A DNA stretch of 64,000 nucleotides from Thermincola carboxydiphila (lineage in GTDB: Bacteria; Bacillota; Thermincolia; Thermincolales; UBA2595): NCBI GenBank assembly GCA_016841325.1, contig JAENZJ010000009.1:50148-114147 (forward strand), written 5' to 3'. Below the pieces are notes generated by a model. It had not been told where the DNA came from and did not search any database. It worked only from the letters and a program-made list of their open reading frames with translations. Every line of letters begins with the position of its first letter. The first letter of the stretch is position 1. Of the stretch, positions 1-9,551 are shown piece after piece. The position numbers and the translations under genes were made by a program.

Positions 1-491
1 CGGATGTCAGCCGCCTGAAGATCAGTGCTAAGGTCATCCAGGAAGATGTGGCCAAAATTAAAAAAGGGGGAACGGTGACACTGGCGTTAAGTGGAGGAGC
101 CCGGGAATTCCCGGCAGTGATTACTGAAATATTTCCATCCCTGGACCGGAATCTGCGGACCGGGACTGTAGAGATAGGCGTTCCCCCGGAAATGATGCAG
201 GAGTATACACTTAAGCCCGGAATGAGTATCGGTGTATCCTTTGTGCTGGGGCAGCGGGAGGATGTGCCGGTTATTCCGAAGCACACAGTGCAGCAGGACC
301 ACCAAAATAATGAATTTGTCTATGTTATCAGACAGGGGAAGGCCCGGAAGCAAACTATCGATACCGGACTCAGCAGTGATAAATTAGTTGAAGTTACCGG
401 CGGCCTTAAAGAGGGAGACAGGGTGGTTTCATCAGGTCTTGTTGAAATATATGACGGCAGGCCGCTATATCTAAAGGGAGAGAAGGGATAA
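1..491 (+). CDS. RND efflux periplasmic adaptor (HlyD/MFP family), 3' part
   Basis: The frame is open from the window edge (first full codon at 3) to the TAA at 489-491, so only the C-terminal part of the gene is present. The visible part fits the beta-barrel and membrane-proximal domains of membrane fusion proteins: an NLRTGTVEIGV strand, a LKPGMSIGV segment, then VPVIPKHTV and a final GLKEGDRVVSSGL turn. Family proteins bridge the RND pump to the cell exterior and are anchored by an N-terminal segment that is missing here. One base separates the stop from the GTG of the pump gene, so the two are translationally linked in one operon. An internal GTG at 48 is not the real start, because coding similarity continues upstream of it. 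Confidence 0.85.
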   Translation, partial: DVSRLKISAKVIQEDVAKIKKGGTVTLALSGGAREFPAVITEIFPSLDRNLRTGTVEIGVPPEMMQEYTLKPGMSIGVSFVLGQREDVPVIPKHTVQQDHQNNEFVYVIRQGKARKQTIDTGLSSDKLVEVTGGLKEGDRVVSSGLVEIYDGRPLYLKGEKG

Positions 492-492
492 G

Positions 493-3400
493 GTGAACAT
501 AGCGGAGTTTTCTGTCAGGCACAGGTATACCGTTTTTGCTCTGGTAATTTTGGTCCTGCTTTTCGGGGTTTATGGGGCTAAAACCCTCAAGGTTGAACTC
601 ATGCCGGATACCAATCCGCCCCTGGTTAATGTGGTTACCTCATATCCCGGTGTCTCGGCAGGTGATGTCGCCAGGGAACTCAGTAAGCCCATGGAGGAAG
701 AACTGGCTACAGTTGACGGGGTAAAGAAAGTCAGGTCCACCTCCCAGGACGGACTTTCTGTGGTAAAGGTGGAATTCCATTACGGGCGGGATGTCGATAC
801 TGCTGCCGTGGATGTGCAAAATGCCATCAGCAGGATTAAAAGGGAACTTCCTCAGGGAATCCAGGACCCTCAGGTGATGAAATTCAATACTTCAGACAAA
901 CCCATCATAACCTTTGCCTTAAACAGTGATAAAGTAGACCTGGCTGTGGTTCGCAGCCTGGCAGATAATGAACTGAAAACAGCATTACAGACTGTTGATG
1001 GGGTTGCTGCTGTCGATGTTTTCGGAGGCTACCGGGGGCAGGTAAATATCCTGGTAGATAAGGCCAGGCTTGATGCCCTGAACATTTCCCTTGACCAGGT
1101 AACTGCTGCGGTCAGGGGGCAGAATGTGTCCCGGCCCGGGGGCAGGATAACAGGCGAAGACAAAGAGTACCTCATCAGGCTGGTCCAGGAATATGAAGAC
1201 CTGGATGACATTAAAAAAACCGTTGTCAGCAACAGGGAGGGAAACCTCATCTATCTTGAGGATGTGGCCACAATTGATGCCTCTGGTGAAGAAAGCCGCA
1301 GTGAGTACCGTTATAACGGGGAGACGGCCATTGCCATCCAGGTGTTAAAGAGGGATGATGCCAATACGGTGGAGGTGGTTGACAGACTTAAGGAAAAAAT
1401 AGAAGAGCTCAAAAATACTTATCCATATATCGAATTTAGTGTTGCCGATGATGACTCGGTTTTTACCCAGCAGGTTGTGGAGAATATGAGCGGGACGGTG
1501 AGGGATGCCATCATCCTGACTACACTGATTATACTAGTTTCCATTGTTTCGATTAAGGAATCGGTTATTGTATCACTGTCTATGCCTATTTCGTTTTTAA
1601 CAACACTGGCCCTGATGAAACTGTCAGGCATGGAGCTTAACCTGATTACCCTCTCAGCCCTAATCCTGTCTGTAGGGATAGTTGTTGATGACTCCATAAT
1701 CGTTCTGGAAAACATCATGAGACACTGCCATGAATATGGCAAGGATATGAAGCAGGCAGCCATTGACGGTACAAAGGAGATCTTTATGGCAGATATCGCC
1801 GGGACATCTACCAGCGCCATAGTCCTGGTTCCCCTTCTTTTTGTGAAAGGCTTTGTGGGCAAGGTGTTTGGTCCCCTGGCCCTTACTTTGGTATATTCCC
1901 TGATGGCTTCACTGCTCGTATCCGTGACGGTAATTCCGCTCCTGGCCGTGCTCATGGGAGGGCGGTCATTTCCGCTCCTGCAGAGGCTGACAGCCAGGAT
2001 AGCTTCCCCATATACACTTTTTATGGATAAACTCAGAGAATTTTTTATTACGACCCTGTCAGGGGCCCTCAGGCGCAGGTGGCTGGCTGTGGCAATTGCA
2101 CTGGCCCTGCTGGTCTCGGGAGCTCAGCTGCTGAAGGCTGTCGGCATGGAAGTCCTCCCCAAGATTGATTCCGGGACGTTCAATGTTTCCCTGGAAACCT
2201 ATCCGGGAACATCTCTCAGCAAGACAGCTGATATTGTCAATCAGGTTGAAAAGTTAATAGCTGCCGAAAAAGAGGTCAGGACTTACAGTACCCAGATAGG
2301 ATACGAACCGGGCGGGCATTACCTGGGAGAGTCAGGGGCCCTTGGAGTGACCAAAGCCAGTATAACAGTAAACCTGTCCACCCGCAAGGAAAGGGAGGAA
2401 ACCATCTGGGAAATCGAAGACAGGCTGAGGGGGGAGATGTCCCGTATTCCCGGTATTGAAACATTTGTAGTTAAAGAATCCGGGGGGACAGCTATAGCCA
2501 CCACTGCGGCGCCTGTAGATGTGCGCATCTCCGGACAGGACCCTGAAATAACCTACCGGCTGGCCCGGGAAGTGCAGACCCGTCTTGAGGGCGTACCGGG
2601 AGCGGTTAACCTTTATAAGAGCTGGTCCCTTAACAGCCCGGAGGCCCATGTCAGGGTAAATGAGAAACGGGCTGCCGAGCTGGGCCTGTCTCCGGCAGCT
2701 GTTATCACAGAAGTGTTTGCCAGCCTTGAAGGGGTCCCGGCCTCAGAAATAAAGTCGGAAAACCGTAAAGATACCCAGGTGCTGGTGCGGTACCGCCCGG
2801 AAGACAGGGCTTCCCTGGAACATCTGGAGAATGTTACCCTGACAACACCCGCCGGGGCACGTGTGCCCTTAAGGGATGTGGCTGAAATCGAGATCAGAAA
2901 CGGCGCCAATGTTGTCACCAGGCAAAATCTGGAACCTACCATTGATGTGCTTGGGTTTACCTATGGACGTACTTTCAGCCATGTTATCGGGGACATAGAG
3001 GCGGAACTGAAAAACGTCAGCCTGCCGGACGGGTACAGTATAGCTGTCACCGGGGAACAGGCAGACCTGAAAGACTCCATGGGTGACCTGATTTTTTCCC
3101 TGGTACTGGCGGTAATTGCCATTTATCTACTGCTGCTTGCTCAGTTTCGCTCCTTTATTCACCCGTTGACTATCATGGCAGCCATTCCCCTGGTATTGAT
3201 AGGGGTTTCCCTGGCCCTGCTGTTTACCGGGAAATCTGTTTCCATGTCCGTAATGCTGGGCCTGATACTTTTAATAGGGACTGTAGTTAATAACTCCATA
3301 ATGCTGATAGATTTTATTATCAGGGCCCGCGAATCCGGGAAGCCCAGGTCTGAGGCAATAATAGATTCAGTTGCGGTCAGGTTCCGGCCCATTATGATGA

Positions 3401-3627
3401 CTGCCATGTCGCAATTTGCCGGCATGTTTCCCCTGGCTTCGGGAATGGCCCTGGGATCTGAACGTTTTGCCCCCCTTGCAATTGCAGTTATCGGGGGCGC
3501 CCTTACAGCTACCCTGCTGACTATGGTAGTAGTCCCTGTTGTTTACAGTATCTTTGATGATATCGCAGCAGTATTCAGGAGAGAAGGGGCAGGCAGGGCT
3601 TCAGAAATTAAATTGGGAGGTTGGTAA
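493..3627 (+). CDS. RND family efflux pump permease (AcrB/SwrC-like)
   Basis: A full-length (1044 residue) proton-driven RND transporter. It has a first membrane helix at about 12-30, two large extracytoplasmic loops, and two sets of membrane helices (about 335-490 and 850-1020). A VVDDS motif near residue 400 supplies the acidic pair of the proton relay in helix 4. Family members export hydrophobic compounds, drugs or lipopeptides together with the adaptor encoded just upstream. The GTG start at 493 follows the purine-rich AGGGAGAGAAGG by a few bases. No outer-membrane channel gene is visible, as expected for a Gram-positive cell. The substrate cannot be told from sequence. Confidence 0.93.
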   Translation: MNIAEFSVRHRYTVFALVILVLLFGVYGAKTLKVELMPDTNPPLVNVVTSYPGVSAGDVARELSKPMEEELATVDGVKKVRSTSQDGLSVVKVEFHYGRDVDTAAVDVQNAISRIKRELPQGIQDPQVMKFNTSDKPIITFALNSDKVDLAVVRSLADNELKTALQTVDGVAAVDVFGGYRGQVNILVDKARLDALNISLDQVTAAVRGQNVSRPGGRITGEDKEYLIRLVQEYEDLDDIKKTVVSNREGNLIYLEDVATIDASGEESRSEYRYNGETAIAIQVLKRDDANTVEVVDRLKEKIEELKNTYPYIEFSVADDDSVFTQQVVENMSGTVRDAIILTTLIILVSIVSIKESVIVSLSMPISFLTTLALMKLSGMELNLITLSALILSVGIVVDDSIIVLENIMRHCHEYGKDMKQAAIDGTKEIFMADIAGTSTSAIVLVPLLFVKGFVGKVFGPLALTLVYSLMASLLVSVTVIPLLAVLMGGRSFPLLQRLTARIASPYTLFMDKLREFFITTLSGALRRRWLAVAIALALLVSGAQLLKAVGMEVLPKIDSGTFNVSLETYPGTSLSKTADIVNQVEKLIAAEKEVRTYSTQIGYEPGGHYLGESGALGVTKASITVNLSTRKEREETIWEIEDRLRGEMSRIPGIETFVVKESGGTAIATTAAPVDVRISGQDPEITYRLAREVQTRLEGVPGAVNLYKSWSLNSPEAHVRVNEKRAAELGLSPAAVITEVFASLEGVPASEIKSENRKDTQVLVRYRPEDRASLEHLENVTLTTPAGARVPLRDVAEIEIRNGANVVTRQNLEPTIDVLGFTYGRTFSHVIGDIEAELKNVSLPDGYSIAVTGEQADLKDSMGDLIFSLVLAVIAIYLLLLAQFRSFIHPLTIMAAIPLVLIGVSLALLFTGKSVSMSVMLGLILLIGTVVNNSIMLIDFIIRARESGKPRSEAIIDSVAVRFRPIMMTAMSQFAGMFPLASGMALGSERFAPLAIAVIGGALTATLLTMVVVPVVYSIFDDIAAVFRREGAGRASEIKLGGW

Positions 3628-3628
3628 G

Positions 3629-4084
3629 ATGTTGGTATTTACCAGGGCGCTGCATGATCTGTTTACAGTGGTCTGGATCGGCGGACTTTTAACCATGGGG
3701 CTTATTGTTATGCCTGCTGCTAAAAAGATATTTGACGACCCTGAAAAACTGAAAAAGTTTACCGGCACTGCACAGAAACGAATGAGCCAGTGGGGTTACC
3801 TCAGTATTGCTGTCCTACTGGTTACCGGAGTTCTCCTGGCCAGGTACGGCAGTGACTTTGCAGGACTGTTCTCATTTAACAACCTGTACTCCGGTCTGCT
3901 GGCTGTAAAACACTTAATTTTTCTGACTATGATAATAATAGTTGTGGCGCGAAAGCTGGTCCTGAAAAAGCCCGATAATCATCCACTGCAGAAAAAGAAA
4001 ATTCCTGAAAAAATGTTTTTGGCAAATGTGCTGCTGGGGAGTGTTGTTGTTATTTTAAGCAGTATTGTTTCTGCCATAGGGTGA
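3629..4084 (+). CDS. Small four-helix membrane protein, CopD/DUF4149-like
   Basis: A 151-residue integral membrane protein with about four hydrophobic helices (roughly 5-30, 50-72, 85-110, 128-150). The opening ALHDLFTVVWIGGLL resembles the H-x-W-x-GG pattern of CopD-like membrane domains, which suggests copper or heme handling, but this is only a family-level hint. I chose the ATG at 3629 because GGGAGG lies 9 bases upstream and the start falls one base after the RND pump stop, so it is the third gene of that operon. Longer in-frame starts lie inside the pump gene and add a non-hydrophobic tail. Confidence 0.7.
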   Translation: MLVFTRALHDLFTVVWIGGLLTMGLIVMPAAKKIFDDPEKLKKFTGTAQKRMSQWGYLSIAVLLVTGVLLARYGSDFAGLFSFNNLYSGLLAVKHLIFLTMIIIVVARKLVLKKPDNHPLQKKKIPEKMFLANVLLGSVVVILSSIVSAIG

Positions 4085-4150
4085 AATAAAGGTCGCAGGC
4101 AGTTATTGTGATAACTTTCATAATCATTTTTAAAGGTAATCCGCAATAAT

Positions 4151-4211
4151 TGTCGAACCTTGAATATGATAGTTAACAAAGCAACTACTATGCAGCAAAG
4201 GAGGTTCGACA
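4151..4211 (+). promoter_or_regulatory. Inverted repeat hiding the ribosome binding site; paired TGTCGAA boxes
   Basis: TGTCGAACCT at 4151-4160 is perfectly complementary to AGGTTCGACA at 4202-4211. The right arm covers most of the AAAGGAGG Shine-Dalgarno and the A of the ATG at 4211, so an RNA hairpin with a 41-base loop would block translation. Each arm also contains the 7-mer TGTCGAA, the consensus of the Spo0A box, in inverted orientation. The sequence does not decide between RNA and DNA operator function. Confidence 0.45.
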
Positions 4212-4561
4212 TGACGGGACAGCTTCAAAAAGAAGAGAAGACATGGGGGATGCTGGCCCACCTGGGGATATTTTCAGGACATTTTATCCCCTTTGGCAAC
4301 ATTATTGCCCCACTGGTAATCTGGATGGTCAAAAAGGATGAGTCTGATTATGTGGCCTATCATGGCAAGGAATCACTCAACTTCCAGATATCTATTACAA
4401 TCTATCTGATTATATCGGTTATCCTGGCTTTACTGCTGATTGGTTTTATCCTTGTTGGCGTACTCTGGGTATTTAATCTGGTCATGGTCATCATTGCCGG
4501 TATTAAGGCGAATGATGGGGAGTGGTACCGCTACCCCCTGACAATCAGATTCATAAAATAG
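4211..4561 (+). CDS. DUF4870 family membrane protein
   Basis: A 116-residue protein opening with an EEKTWGMLAHLGIFSG segment, then IIAPLVIWMVKKDESDYVAYHGKESLNFQ, then two adjacent hydrophobic helices (about 58-95). This order and the YHGKESLNFQ signature are typical of DUF4870/Tic20-like small membrane proteins, whose function is not established. The ATG at 4211 is preceded by a strong AAAGGAGG; an in-frame start at 4160 lies on the far side of an inverted repeat and has no ribosome site. It is a single gene, ended by a terminator at 4599-4641. Confidence 0.8.
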   Translation: MTGQLQKEEKTWGMLAHLGIFSGHFIPFGNIIAPLVIWMVKKDESDYVAYHGKESLNFQISITIYLIISVILALLLIGFILVGVLWVFNLVMVIIAGIKANDGEWYRYPLTIRFIK

Positions 4562-4598
4562 CAACTGCAAAATAAAATCATAAAACAAAGTACGTGAA

Positions 4599-4641
4599 AA
4601 AAGCATGGGAGATGCCCGGATCAAGGGGCGCTCCCGCTTTT
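4599..4641 (+). terminator. Rho-independent terminator after the DUF4870 gene
   Basis: AAAAGC/GCTTTT forms an outer stem, GGGAG/CTCCC the middle stem and CCC/GGG an inner stem around a short loop. The T-containing 3' arm runs into TTTACTTTC. Confidence 0.55.
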
Positions 4642-4789
4642 ACTTTCAGGGGTGGTGAATAAAAGGTTGCCCAGTTAGGGGAATAACAACTGTTAAATAG
4701 AAAATAATAAAAATAGTTGGGATTACCAGTATTGCAATTATCAGGGCTGGAGTAATCGTTAATCTGAATCGGGGTAAGGCGGTAGAGAC

Positions 4790-6376
4790 TTGAAAGGTTT
4801 CCGGGGTCTTATTAACAGGATATTAAAAACCAAAAAGACTAAGCCGGCTGTTACCCAAGACGGCAAAGGGCAGCCTTTGGCTGATAATCTAGCCCAAAAT
4901 GAGCAGGCCATAAAAGAAGTCCTGGGTGACAGTGAAGATGTGATCATACGCAGGTTCAAAGTCGGTATGGGAGAGGCCAATGCATTTATTCTGTTCATTG
5001 AGGGTATGGCTGACAAGACATTTATTGCCGACTATATTATGAAATCACTGATGTTCACTGAATCCCAGGCAGTATTCCCGCATTCTGCAGGCACTGGATT
5101 ACTGGAATTGATTAAAGATTGTTTCCTTGCGGCCGGTGAGGTTAAAGAAGTTAAAGACCTTGATGAGGTATTGTCTGAAGTAATCTTTGGGGATACCGCC
5201 ATATTTGTTGACGGTTCTGACAGGGCCCTGGTTGTCAGTTCAAAAGGGTTTCCTTCCCGGGGTGTGGAGGAACCGGAAACAGAGACAGTTGTTCGGGGCC
5301 CCAGGGAGGGGTTTACCGAGGTCCTGCGTACAAATACCACTCTCATGAGGAGGATTTTAAAGACCCCAGGCCTCAGGTTTGAGGTTGTTACGGTGGGGAG
5401 GAAAACCAGGACCAAGGTGTGTCTGGCCTATTTAAAAGGGGTCTGCCGGGAGTCAATTGTTTGCGAACTCAGGAAAAGGCTGGAACGAATAGATACAGAT
5501 GCGATCCTTGATTCAGGATATATTGAGCAGTTTATTGAAGATGCACCGAATTCTCTTTTCGCTACAATCGGAACTACCGAGAGGCCAGATGTAGCTGCAG
5601 GCAAAATCCTGGAAGGCAGGGTTGCCCTGATAGTTGAGGGCAGTCCCATGGTCCTTACTGTTCCATATCTGTTCATAGAAGGGTTTCAGACTTCCGAGGA
5701 CTACACTTCCAGGGTGTATTTTATGAGCCTGGTCAGGGTGCTCCGGTTCCTGGCATTTTTCATAACAGTATATCTCCCGGGGCTTTATATTGCCCTTACA
5801 ACTTACCATCAGGAAATGGTCCCTACTTCCCTGCTGATTTCTATGGCTTCAGCCCGGGAAGGAGTACCGTTCCCTGCCCTTGTTGAGGTGCTGGGAATGG
5901 GAGTGGTTTTTGAATTCATCAGGGAAGCCGGTATCAGGATGCCGCGCCCTGTTGGCCAGGCGGTAAGTATCGTCGGAGCTCTGGTTATCGGCGAGGCTGC
6001 CGTTCTGGCAGGATTGGTGGGGGCGCCGGTGATAATCGTTACAGCACTTACAGCAATAACCATTTTCATCATACCCTCCAAGCTGGATGCGGCTACTGTT
6101 TTAAGGCTGGGGTTTACTCTGGCCGCAGGGGTGGCGGGGTTTTATGGTATCCTGCTGCTTACCCTGGTGGTTTTTATTCACCTGGTAGCCCTGCGCTCAT
6201 TTGGTATTCCCTATATGTCTCCCCTGGCCCCCTTGTTACTGCATGACCTGAAGGACCTGTTTATCCGGGCTCCGCTCTGGACACTGGATACCAGGCCAGG
6301 GAATATTGGCCGGGATAACCCAGTACGGCAGGCAGGAGGACTTAAGCCGGGACCGGGACAAAAAGGCAGGAGATAA
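4790..6376 (+). CDS. Spore germinant receptor subunit A (GerA family)
   Basis: A 528-residue GerA-type subunit. A hydrophilic N-terminal region (about 1-290) carries the family segments AFILFIEGMADKTFI and GTTERPDVAAGKILEGRVALIVEGSP. Several membrane helices follow from about 320 to 490, including EAGIRMPRPVGQAVSIVGALVIGEAAV. In spores the A, B and C subunits form an inner-membrane receptor that senses nutrients and triggers germination. The TTG at 4790 is the only start before the conserved region; GGTAAGGCGGT lies upstream. The N-terminal tail rich in Lys and Gln is variable in the family. GerC follows after 15 bases and GerB after that, making an A-C-B operon. Confidence 0.93.
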   Translation: MKGFRGLINRILKTKKTKPAVTQDGKGQPLADNLAQNEQAIKEVLGDSEDVIIRRFKVGMGEANAFILFIEGMADKTFIADYIMKSLMFTESQAVFPHSAGTGLLELIKDCFLAAGEVKEVKDLDEVLSEVIFGDTAIFVDGSDRALVVSSKGFPSRGVEEPETETVVRGPREGFTEVLRTNTTLMRRILKTPGLRFEVVTVGRKTRTKVCLAYLKGVCRESIVCELRKRLERIDTDAILDSGYIEQFIEDAPNSLFATIGTTERPDVAAGKILEGRVALIVEGSPMVLTVPYLFIEGFQTSEDYTSRVYFMSLVRVLRFLAFFITVYLPGLYIALTTYHQEMVPTSLLISMASAREGVPFPALVEVLGMGVVFEFIREAGIRMPRPVGQAVSIVGALVIGEAAVLAGLVGAPVIIVTALTAITIFIIPSKLDAATVLRLGFTLAAGVAGFYGILLLTLVVFIHLVALRSFGIPYMSPLAPLLLHDLKDLFIRAPLWTLDTRPGNIGRDNPVRQAGGLKPGPGQKGRR

Positions 6377-6391
6377 GCGAGGTGGCATGAT

Positions 6392-7546
6392 GTGTTTTAT
6401 CTGAAAAAAGCGGTGGTTATGGTATTGGTTGCAGTCATCGTTTTAACGGGAGGCTGCGGTAATAAAAGAGAACTGAACGAACTGGCAATTGTCCTGGGCA
6501 CTGCAGTTGATTTAACCCAGGATGACCAGATAGAGGTAACGGTACAGATTGTCAAACCGGGTGAAATCAGCTCAGGCGCTCAGGGCGGCGGAGGCGGCGG
6601 TGAGCCTGTTGTAATCATCTCCAGCCGCGGCAGAACTGTATTTGATGCTATTCGTAATTTTACCACTGTCAGTAGTAAAAAGCTGTTTTTCAGCCACAAC
6701 CAGGTCGTGATATTCGGTGAAGACCTGATGAAGGGCGGTGTACAACAGGTTATCGATATTTTTGAACGGGATCATGAATTCAGGACTGAGGTGCCGCTGT
6801 TCGCTGCGCGGGGCAGGGCTGCAGAAATTCTGGAAGTTCCGGGCAGTGAAGAGAAGATTTCTGCAATTGAGATCAAAAAAGAACTGGACACGGTACGCCA
6901 TCCAGGCTGGGCGGATAAGGTGACTTTCCACGAATTCGTGAGGAAATATGACGGAAGAATTGTGGTCCCGGTGGTTCCGCAGATTCGCCGGGTTGAGGTT
7001 AATGGCAGGACCCACACCAAAATATCAGGGATGGCTGTAATCAAGGGGGGAAGGCTTGCAGGCTGGCTTGATGAGACAGAGACCAGGGGCCTGCTCTGGG
7101 TTCAGGGCAGGATCAGGGGCGGCATCATTCCGGTAAAGGCCGGCGGCAGTGGAGCTGAGGCCAGTATGGAAGTAAAAAAAGCAAAAGCGAAAATTATCCC
7201 GGAAACGGGAGCCGGTTTACCTGTTTTCAGGGTGCAAACAGAGGTCGAATCCAACCTGGGGGAGGCCGAGCCTTTTCAACTGACTGAACAGACAATTGAG
7301 GCCATGAAAAGAGAACAGGCAGATATAATTAAAAAGGAAGTTGCGACAGCACTGAAGAAGGCCAGGGAAGAGCTGAAGGCAGATATCTTTGGTTTTGGGG
7401 AAACCCTGCACCGGGCAGAGCCCAGGCAGTGGGAGGAACTAAAAACTGATTGGGATGAGTATTTTCAGGACGTCGAGGTAAGGATTTCGGTTAAATCGGA
7501 ACTCAGGAACTTTGGTGATAAGAACCGCCCCACAATACCCAGATGA
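6392..7546 (+). CDS. Spore germinant receptor subunit C, Ger(x)C lipoprotein
   Basis: A 384-residue lipoprotein with a signal peptide ending in LTGGC, so Cys22 is the expected lipidated residue. The sequence after it (NKRELNELAIVLGTAVD) is the hallmark of Ger(x)C proteins. A Gly-rich stretch near residues 63-69 is an unusual insertion. The C-terminal helical region, KREQADIIKKEVATALKKA, is also typical. The subunit sits on the outer face of the spore inner membrane and works with the A and B subunits. The GTG at 6392 is used; an ATGATG just upstream is out of frame. GCGAGGTGG provides the ribosome site. Confidence 0.92.
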   Translation: MFYLKKAVVMVLVAVIVLTGGCGNKRELNELAIVLGTAVDLTQDDQIEVTVQIVKPGEISSGAQGGGGGGEPVVIISSRGRTVFDAIRNFTTVSSKKLFFSHNQVVIFGEDLMKGGVQQVIDIFERDHEFRTEVPLFAARGRAAEILEVPGSEEKISAIEIKKELDTVRHPGWADKVTFHEFVRKYDGRIVVPVVPQIRRVEVNGRTHTKISGMAVIKGGRLAGWLDETETRGLLWVQGRIRGGIIPVKAGGSGAEASMEVKKAKAKIIPETGAGLPVFRVQTEVESNLGEAEPFQLTEQTIEAMKREQADIIKKEVATALKKAREELKADIFGFGETLHRAEPRQWEELKTDWDEYFQDVEVRISVKSELRNFGDKNRPTIPR

Positions 7547-7561
7547 TGAGAAGGAGATAAC

Positions 7562-8650
7562 GTGCCGGAAAAAGGGAAGACTACCGCATTTCAGTTTTTT
7601 TGCCTGGTCTCGGTATTCCTGTTTGGGAGTACAACAATAATGATGTCATTGACCGCAGCGGGCAGGGACAGCTGGATATCCATGGTATTGGCAGGGGCCG
7701 GGGGTATGGTCCTGGTTTTGGTTATTACCGGTCTGGCTGTATCTTTTCCCGGATTGACCATTATAGAGTATATTCCGAAGATTTTTGGTGCATTTCCGGG
7801 GAAACTTATAGGTTTATTGTATCTCTGGTACTTCCTCCACCTGGGTTCCCTGGTGCTGCGCAATTACGGTGAGCTTATGAGTACGGTCGTAATGCCGGAA
7901 ACCGCCCCGGGGGTATTTCACGTTTCCCTGGCTATTGTTATTGCATATCTGGTATATCACAGGGTTGAGGTTATGGGAAGATTAAGTGAACTGGTATTTC
8001 CCCTGAGCATAGGGGTTACCATCCTGACATCCCTGCTGATTATACTGTCAGGAGTAACGGATTTGAGAAATATTCTTCCGGTATTTGAACATGGCATTAA
8101 AAAAGTTATCCTGGGAAGCATTACCCTGGCCGGATTTCCATATCTGGAAACAATTCTGTTTGCCATGATATTTCCTTATATAAATTCTGCCGATAAGGGG
8201 AAAAAGGCCTTCCTGGCAGCAGTAATTATATCCTGGATTGCCTTATTAATGATAATGATACAAAATATAACAATTTTTGGTGACCATATAATAACACTGA
8301 CATTTCCCAGGTTTTATTCAATAAGGCTGATCTCAATAGGTAATTTTATAGAGAGGATTGAACCTGTTATTCTTGGAGTCTGGATTATGGGCGGTGTGGT
8401 CAAAGCCGGAATATGCCTTTATGCCTTTGGCCTGGGAGCAGCCCAGGTCCTGGGGCTGAAGGATTTTCGCAGCCTGATACTTCCTGCTGCCCTCATAATG
8501 GCAGCTATGGCAGACCTGTTGTTTAAAAATACTTTTGAAATGCAGAGATTTGCTGTTGACATCTACCCATTCTATGCCTTTCCCTTCCAGTTCGCTTTAC
8601 CTCTGCTAATGCTTGTGATTGCCCGCCTGAGGCGCCGGAAATCCGGGTGA
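7562..8650 (+). CDS. Spore germinant receptor permease subunit B (GerAB family)
   Basis: A 362-residue, very hydrophobic protein with about ten membrane helices, of the endospore-germination permease family within the APC superfamily. It starts at GTG 7562 behind AAGGAGAT and follows gerC by 15 bases. B subunits bind the germinant and possibly pass ions or water. The length matches the family (about 360-370). The germinant cannot be predicted. It closes the A-C-B receptor operon, in which the C gene precedes the B gene, a common variant in clostridia. Confidence 0.92.
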   Translation: MPEKGKTTAFQFFCLVSVFLFGSTTIMMSLTAAGRDSWISMVLAGAGGMVLVLVITGLAVSFPGLTIIEYIPKIFGAFPGKLIGLLYLWYFLHLGSLVLRNYGELMSTVVMPETAPGVFHVSLAIVIAYLVYHRVEVMGRLSELVFPLSIGVTILTSLLIILSGVTDLRNILPVFEHGIKKVILGSITLAGFPYLETILFAMIFPYINSADKGKKAFLAAVIISWIALLMIMIQNITIFGDHIITLTFPRFYSIRLISIGNFIERIEPVILGVWIMGGVVKAGICLYAFGLGAAQVLGLKDFRSLILPAALIMAAMADLLFKNTFEMQRFAVDIYPFYAFPFQFALPLLMLVIARLRRRKSG

Positions 8651-8731
8651 ACCCGGAGAAAAGTACTATAGAGGAGCAATTTTGGCGGACCTGAATATAC
8701 TGTAGTAAAAATGCGGAGAGGTGATATTTTG

Positions 8732-9433
8732 ATGGTTACTCCTTATCAGATAGTTTGCCCGCCGGGAACAGTATCTTATGTAATCAGGGCCGGTGATACG
8801 CTATACAGTCTGGCTGTAAGGTTTGGTACCACGGTACCGGCTATTGTTTCCGCCAATCCGGGTATTGACCCCAATAACCTGATTATAGGCCAGGTGATCT
8901 GTATACCACAGCAGCCGGGTCCGCAGCCGTGCCCCGGAGGGAGATCCTACACTATTCAGCCCGGGGATACCCTGTTCCGGATTGCCCGGTTCTTCAATGT
9001 AACTGTTGACGCTATTCTTGCGGCCAATCCCGGGCTGGATCCGGATAACCTGGTTATTGGCCGGATTATCTGTATTCCCGGTGTCGTGCCGCCTACTGAC
9101 TGCCCTCCCGGGACTGTACCGTACATAATCCGCGCCGGAGACACTTATTATAACATTGCCATAAGATTTAATACCACCGTGGAGGCCCTAATTGCTGCCA
9201 ATCCGGGTGTAGATCCCAATGCCCTGGTGATCGGACAGCGTATCTGTGTACCGCGGGTCGTACCGCCTGTTGGCTGCCCTCCCGGGACTATGCCTTACAT
9301 CATACGTGCCGGAGACACTTTTTACAATATTGCCATTAGATTTAACACTACTGTGGCAGCCCTGGTAGCAGCCAATCCCGGTGTAGATCCCAATGCCCTG
9401 GTGATAGGGCAGCGCATCTGTGTACCGCGTTAA
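8732..9433 (+). CDS. Protein with four LysM domains
   Basis: The 233-residue protein is almost entirely four LysM modules (about residues 8-52, 67-113, 122-172 and 181-233). Each has the pattern Y-x-I-x-x-GDT-x-x-x-(I/L)A and ends in an (I)GQ-x-ICIP/ICVP strand. Cys-Pro-rich linkers (CPPGT) join them. LysM domains bind peptidoglycan or chitin-like glycans, so the protein probably coats the cell wall or spore cortex. There is no signal peptide and no catalytic domain, which fits a spore-associated protein placed behind a germination operon. ATG 8732 is preferred because GAGAGGTGA lies 8 bases before it; ATG 8711 adds seven residues and has no site. The last two repeats are nearly identical at the DNA level. 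Confidence 0.88.
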   Translation: MVTPYQIVCPPGTVSYVIRAGDTLYSLAVRFGTTVPAIVSANPGIDPNNLIIGQVICIPQQPGPQPCPGGRSYTIQPGDTLFRIARFFNVTVDAILAANPGLDPDNLVIGRIICIPGVVPPTDCPPGTVPYIIRAGDTYYNIAIRFNTTVEALIAANPGVDPNALVIGQRICVPRVVPPVGCPPGTMPYIIRAGDTFYNIAIRFNTTVAALVAANPGVDPNALVIGQRICVPR

Positions 9434-9496
9434 CAGCATTTAAATTCCTCTAAGGGATAGCTTTTCCTCAGGTGAAAACAAAAAAATTTTAGTGAC

Positions 9497-9551
9497 AGGA
9501 TGGGTAAATTTGTTCCGCTGCAGACCAAAATTCTGCCGGAATACCCATCCT
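9497..9551 (+). terminator. Nested hairpin, likely terminator after the LysM gene
   Basis: AGGATGGGTA (9497-9506) pairs perfectly with TACCCATCCT (9542-9551). Inside it TTCCG (9513-9517) pairs with CGGAA (9537-9541). The following CTCTTTATG is only moderately T-rich. Confidence 0.45.
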
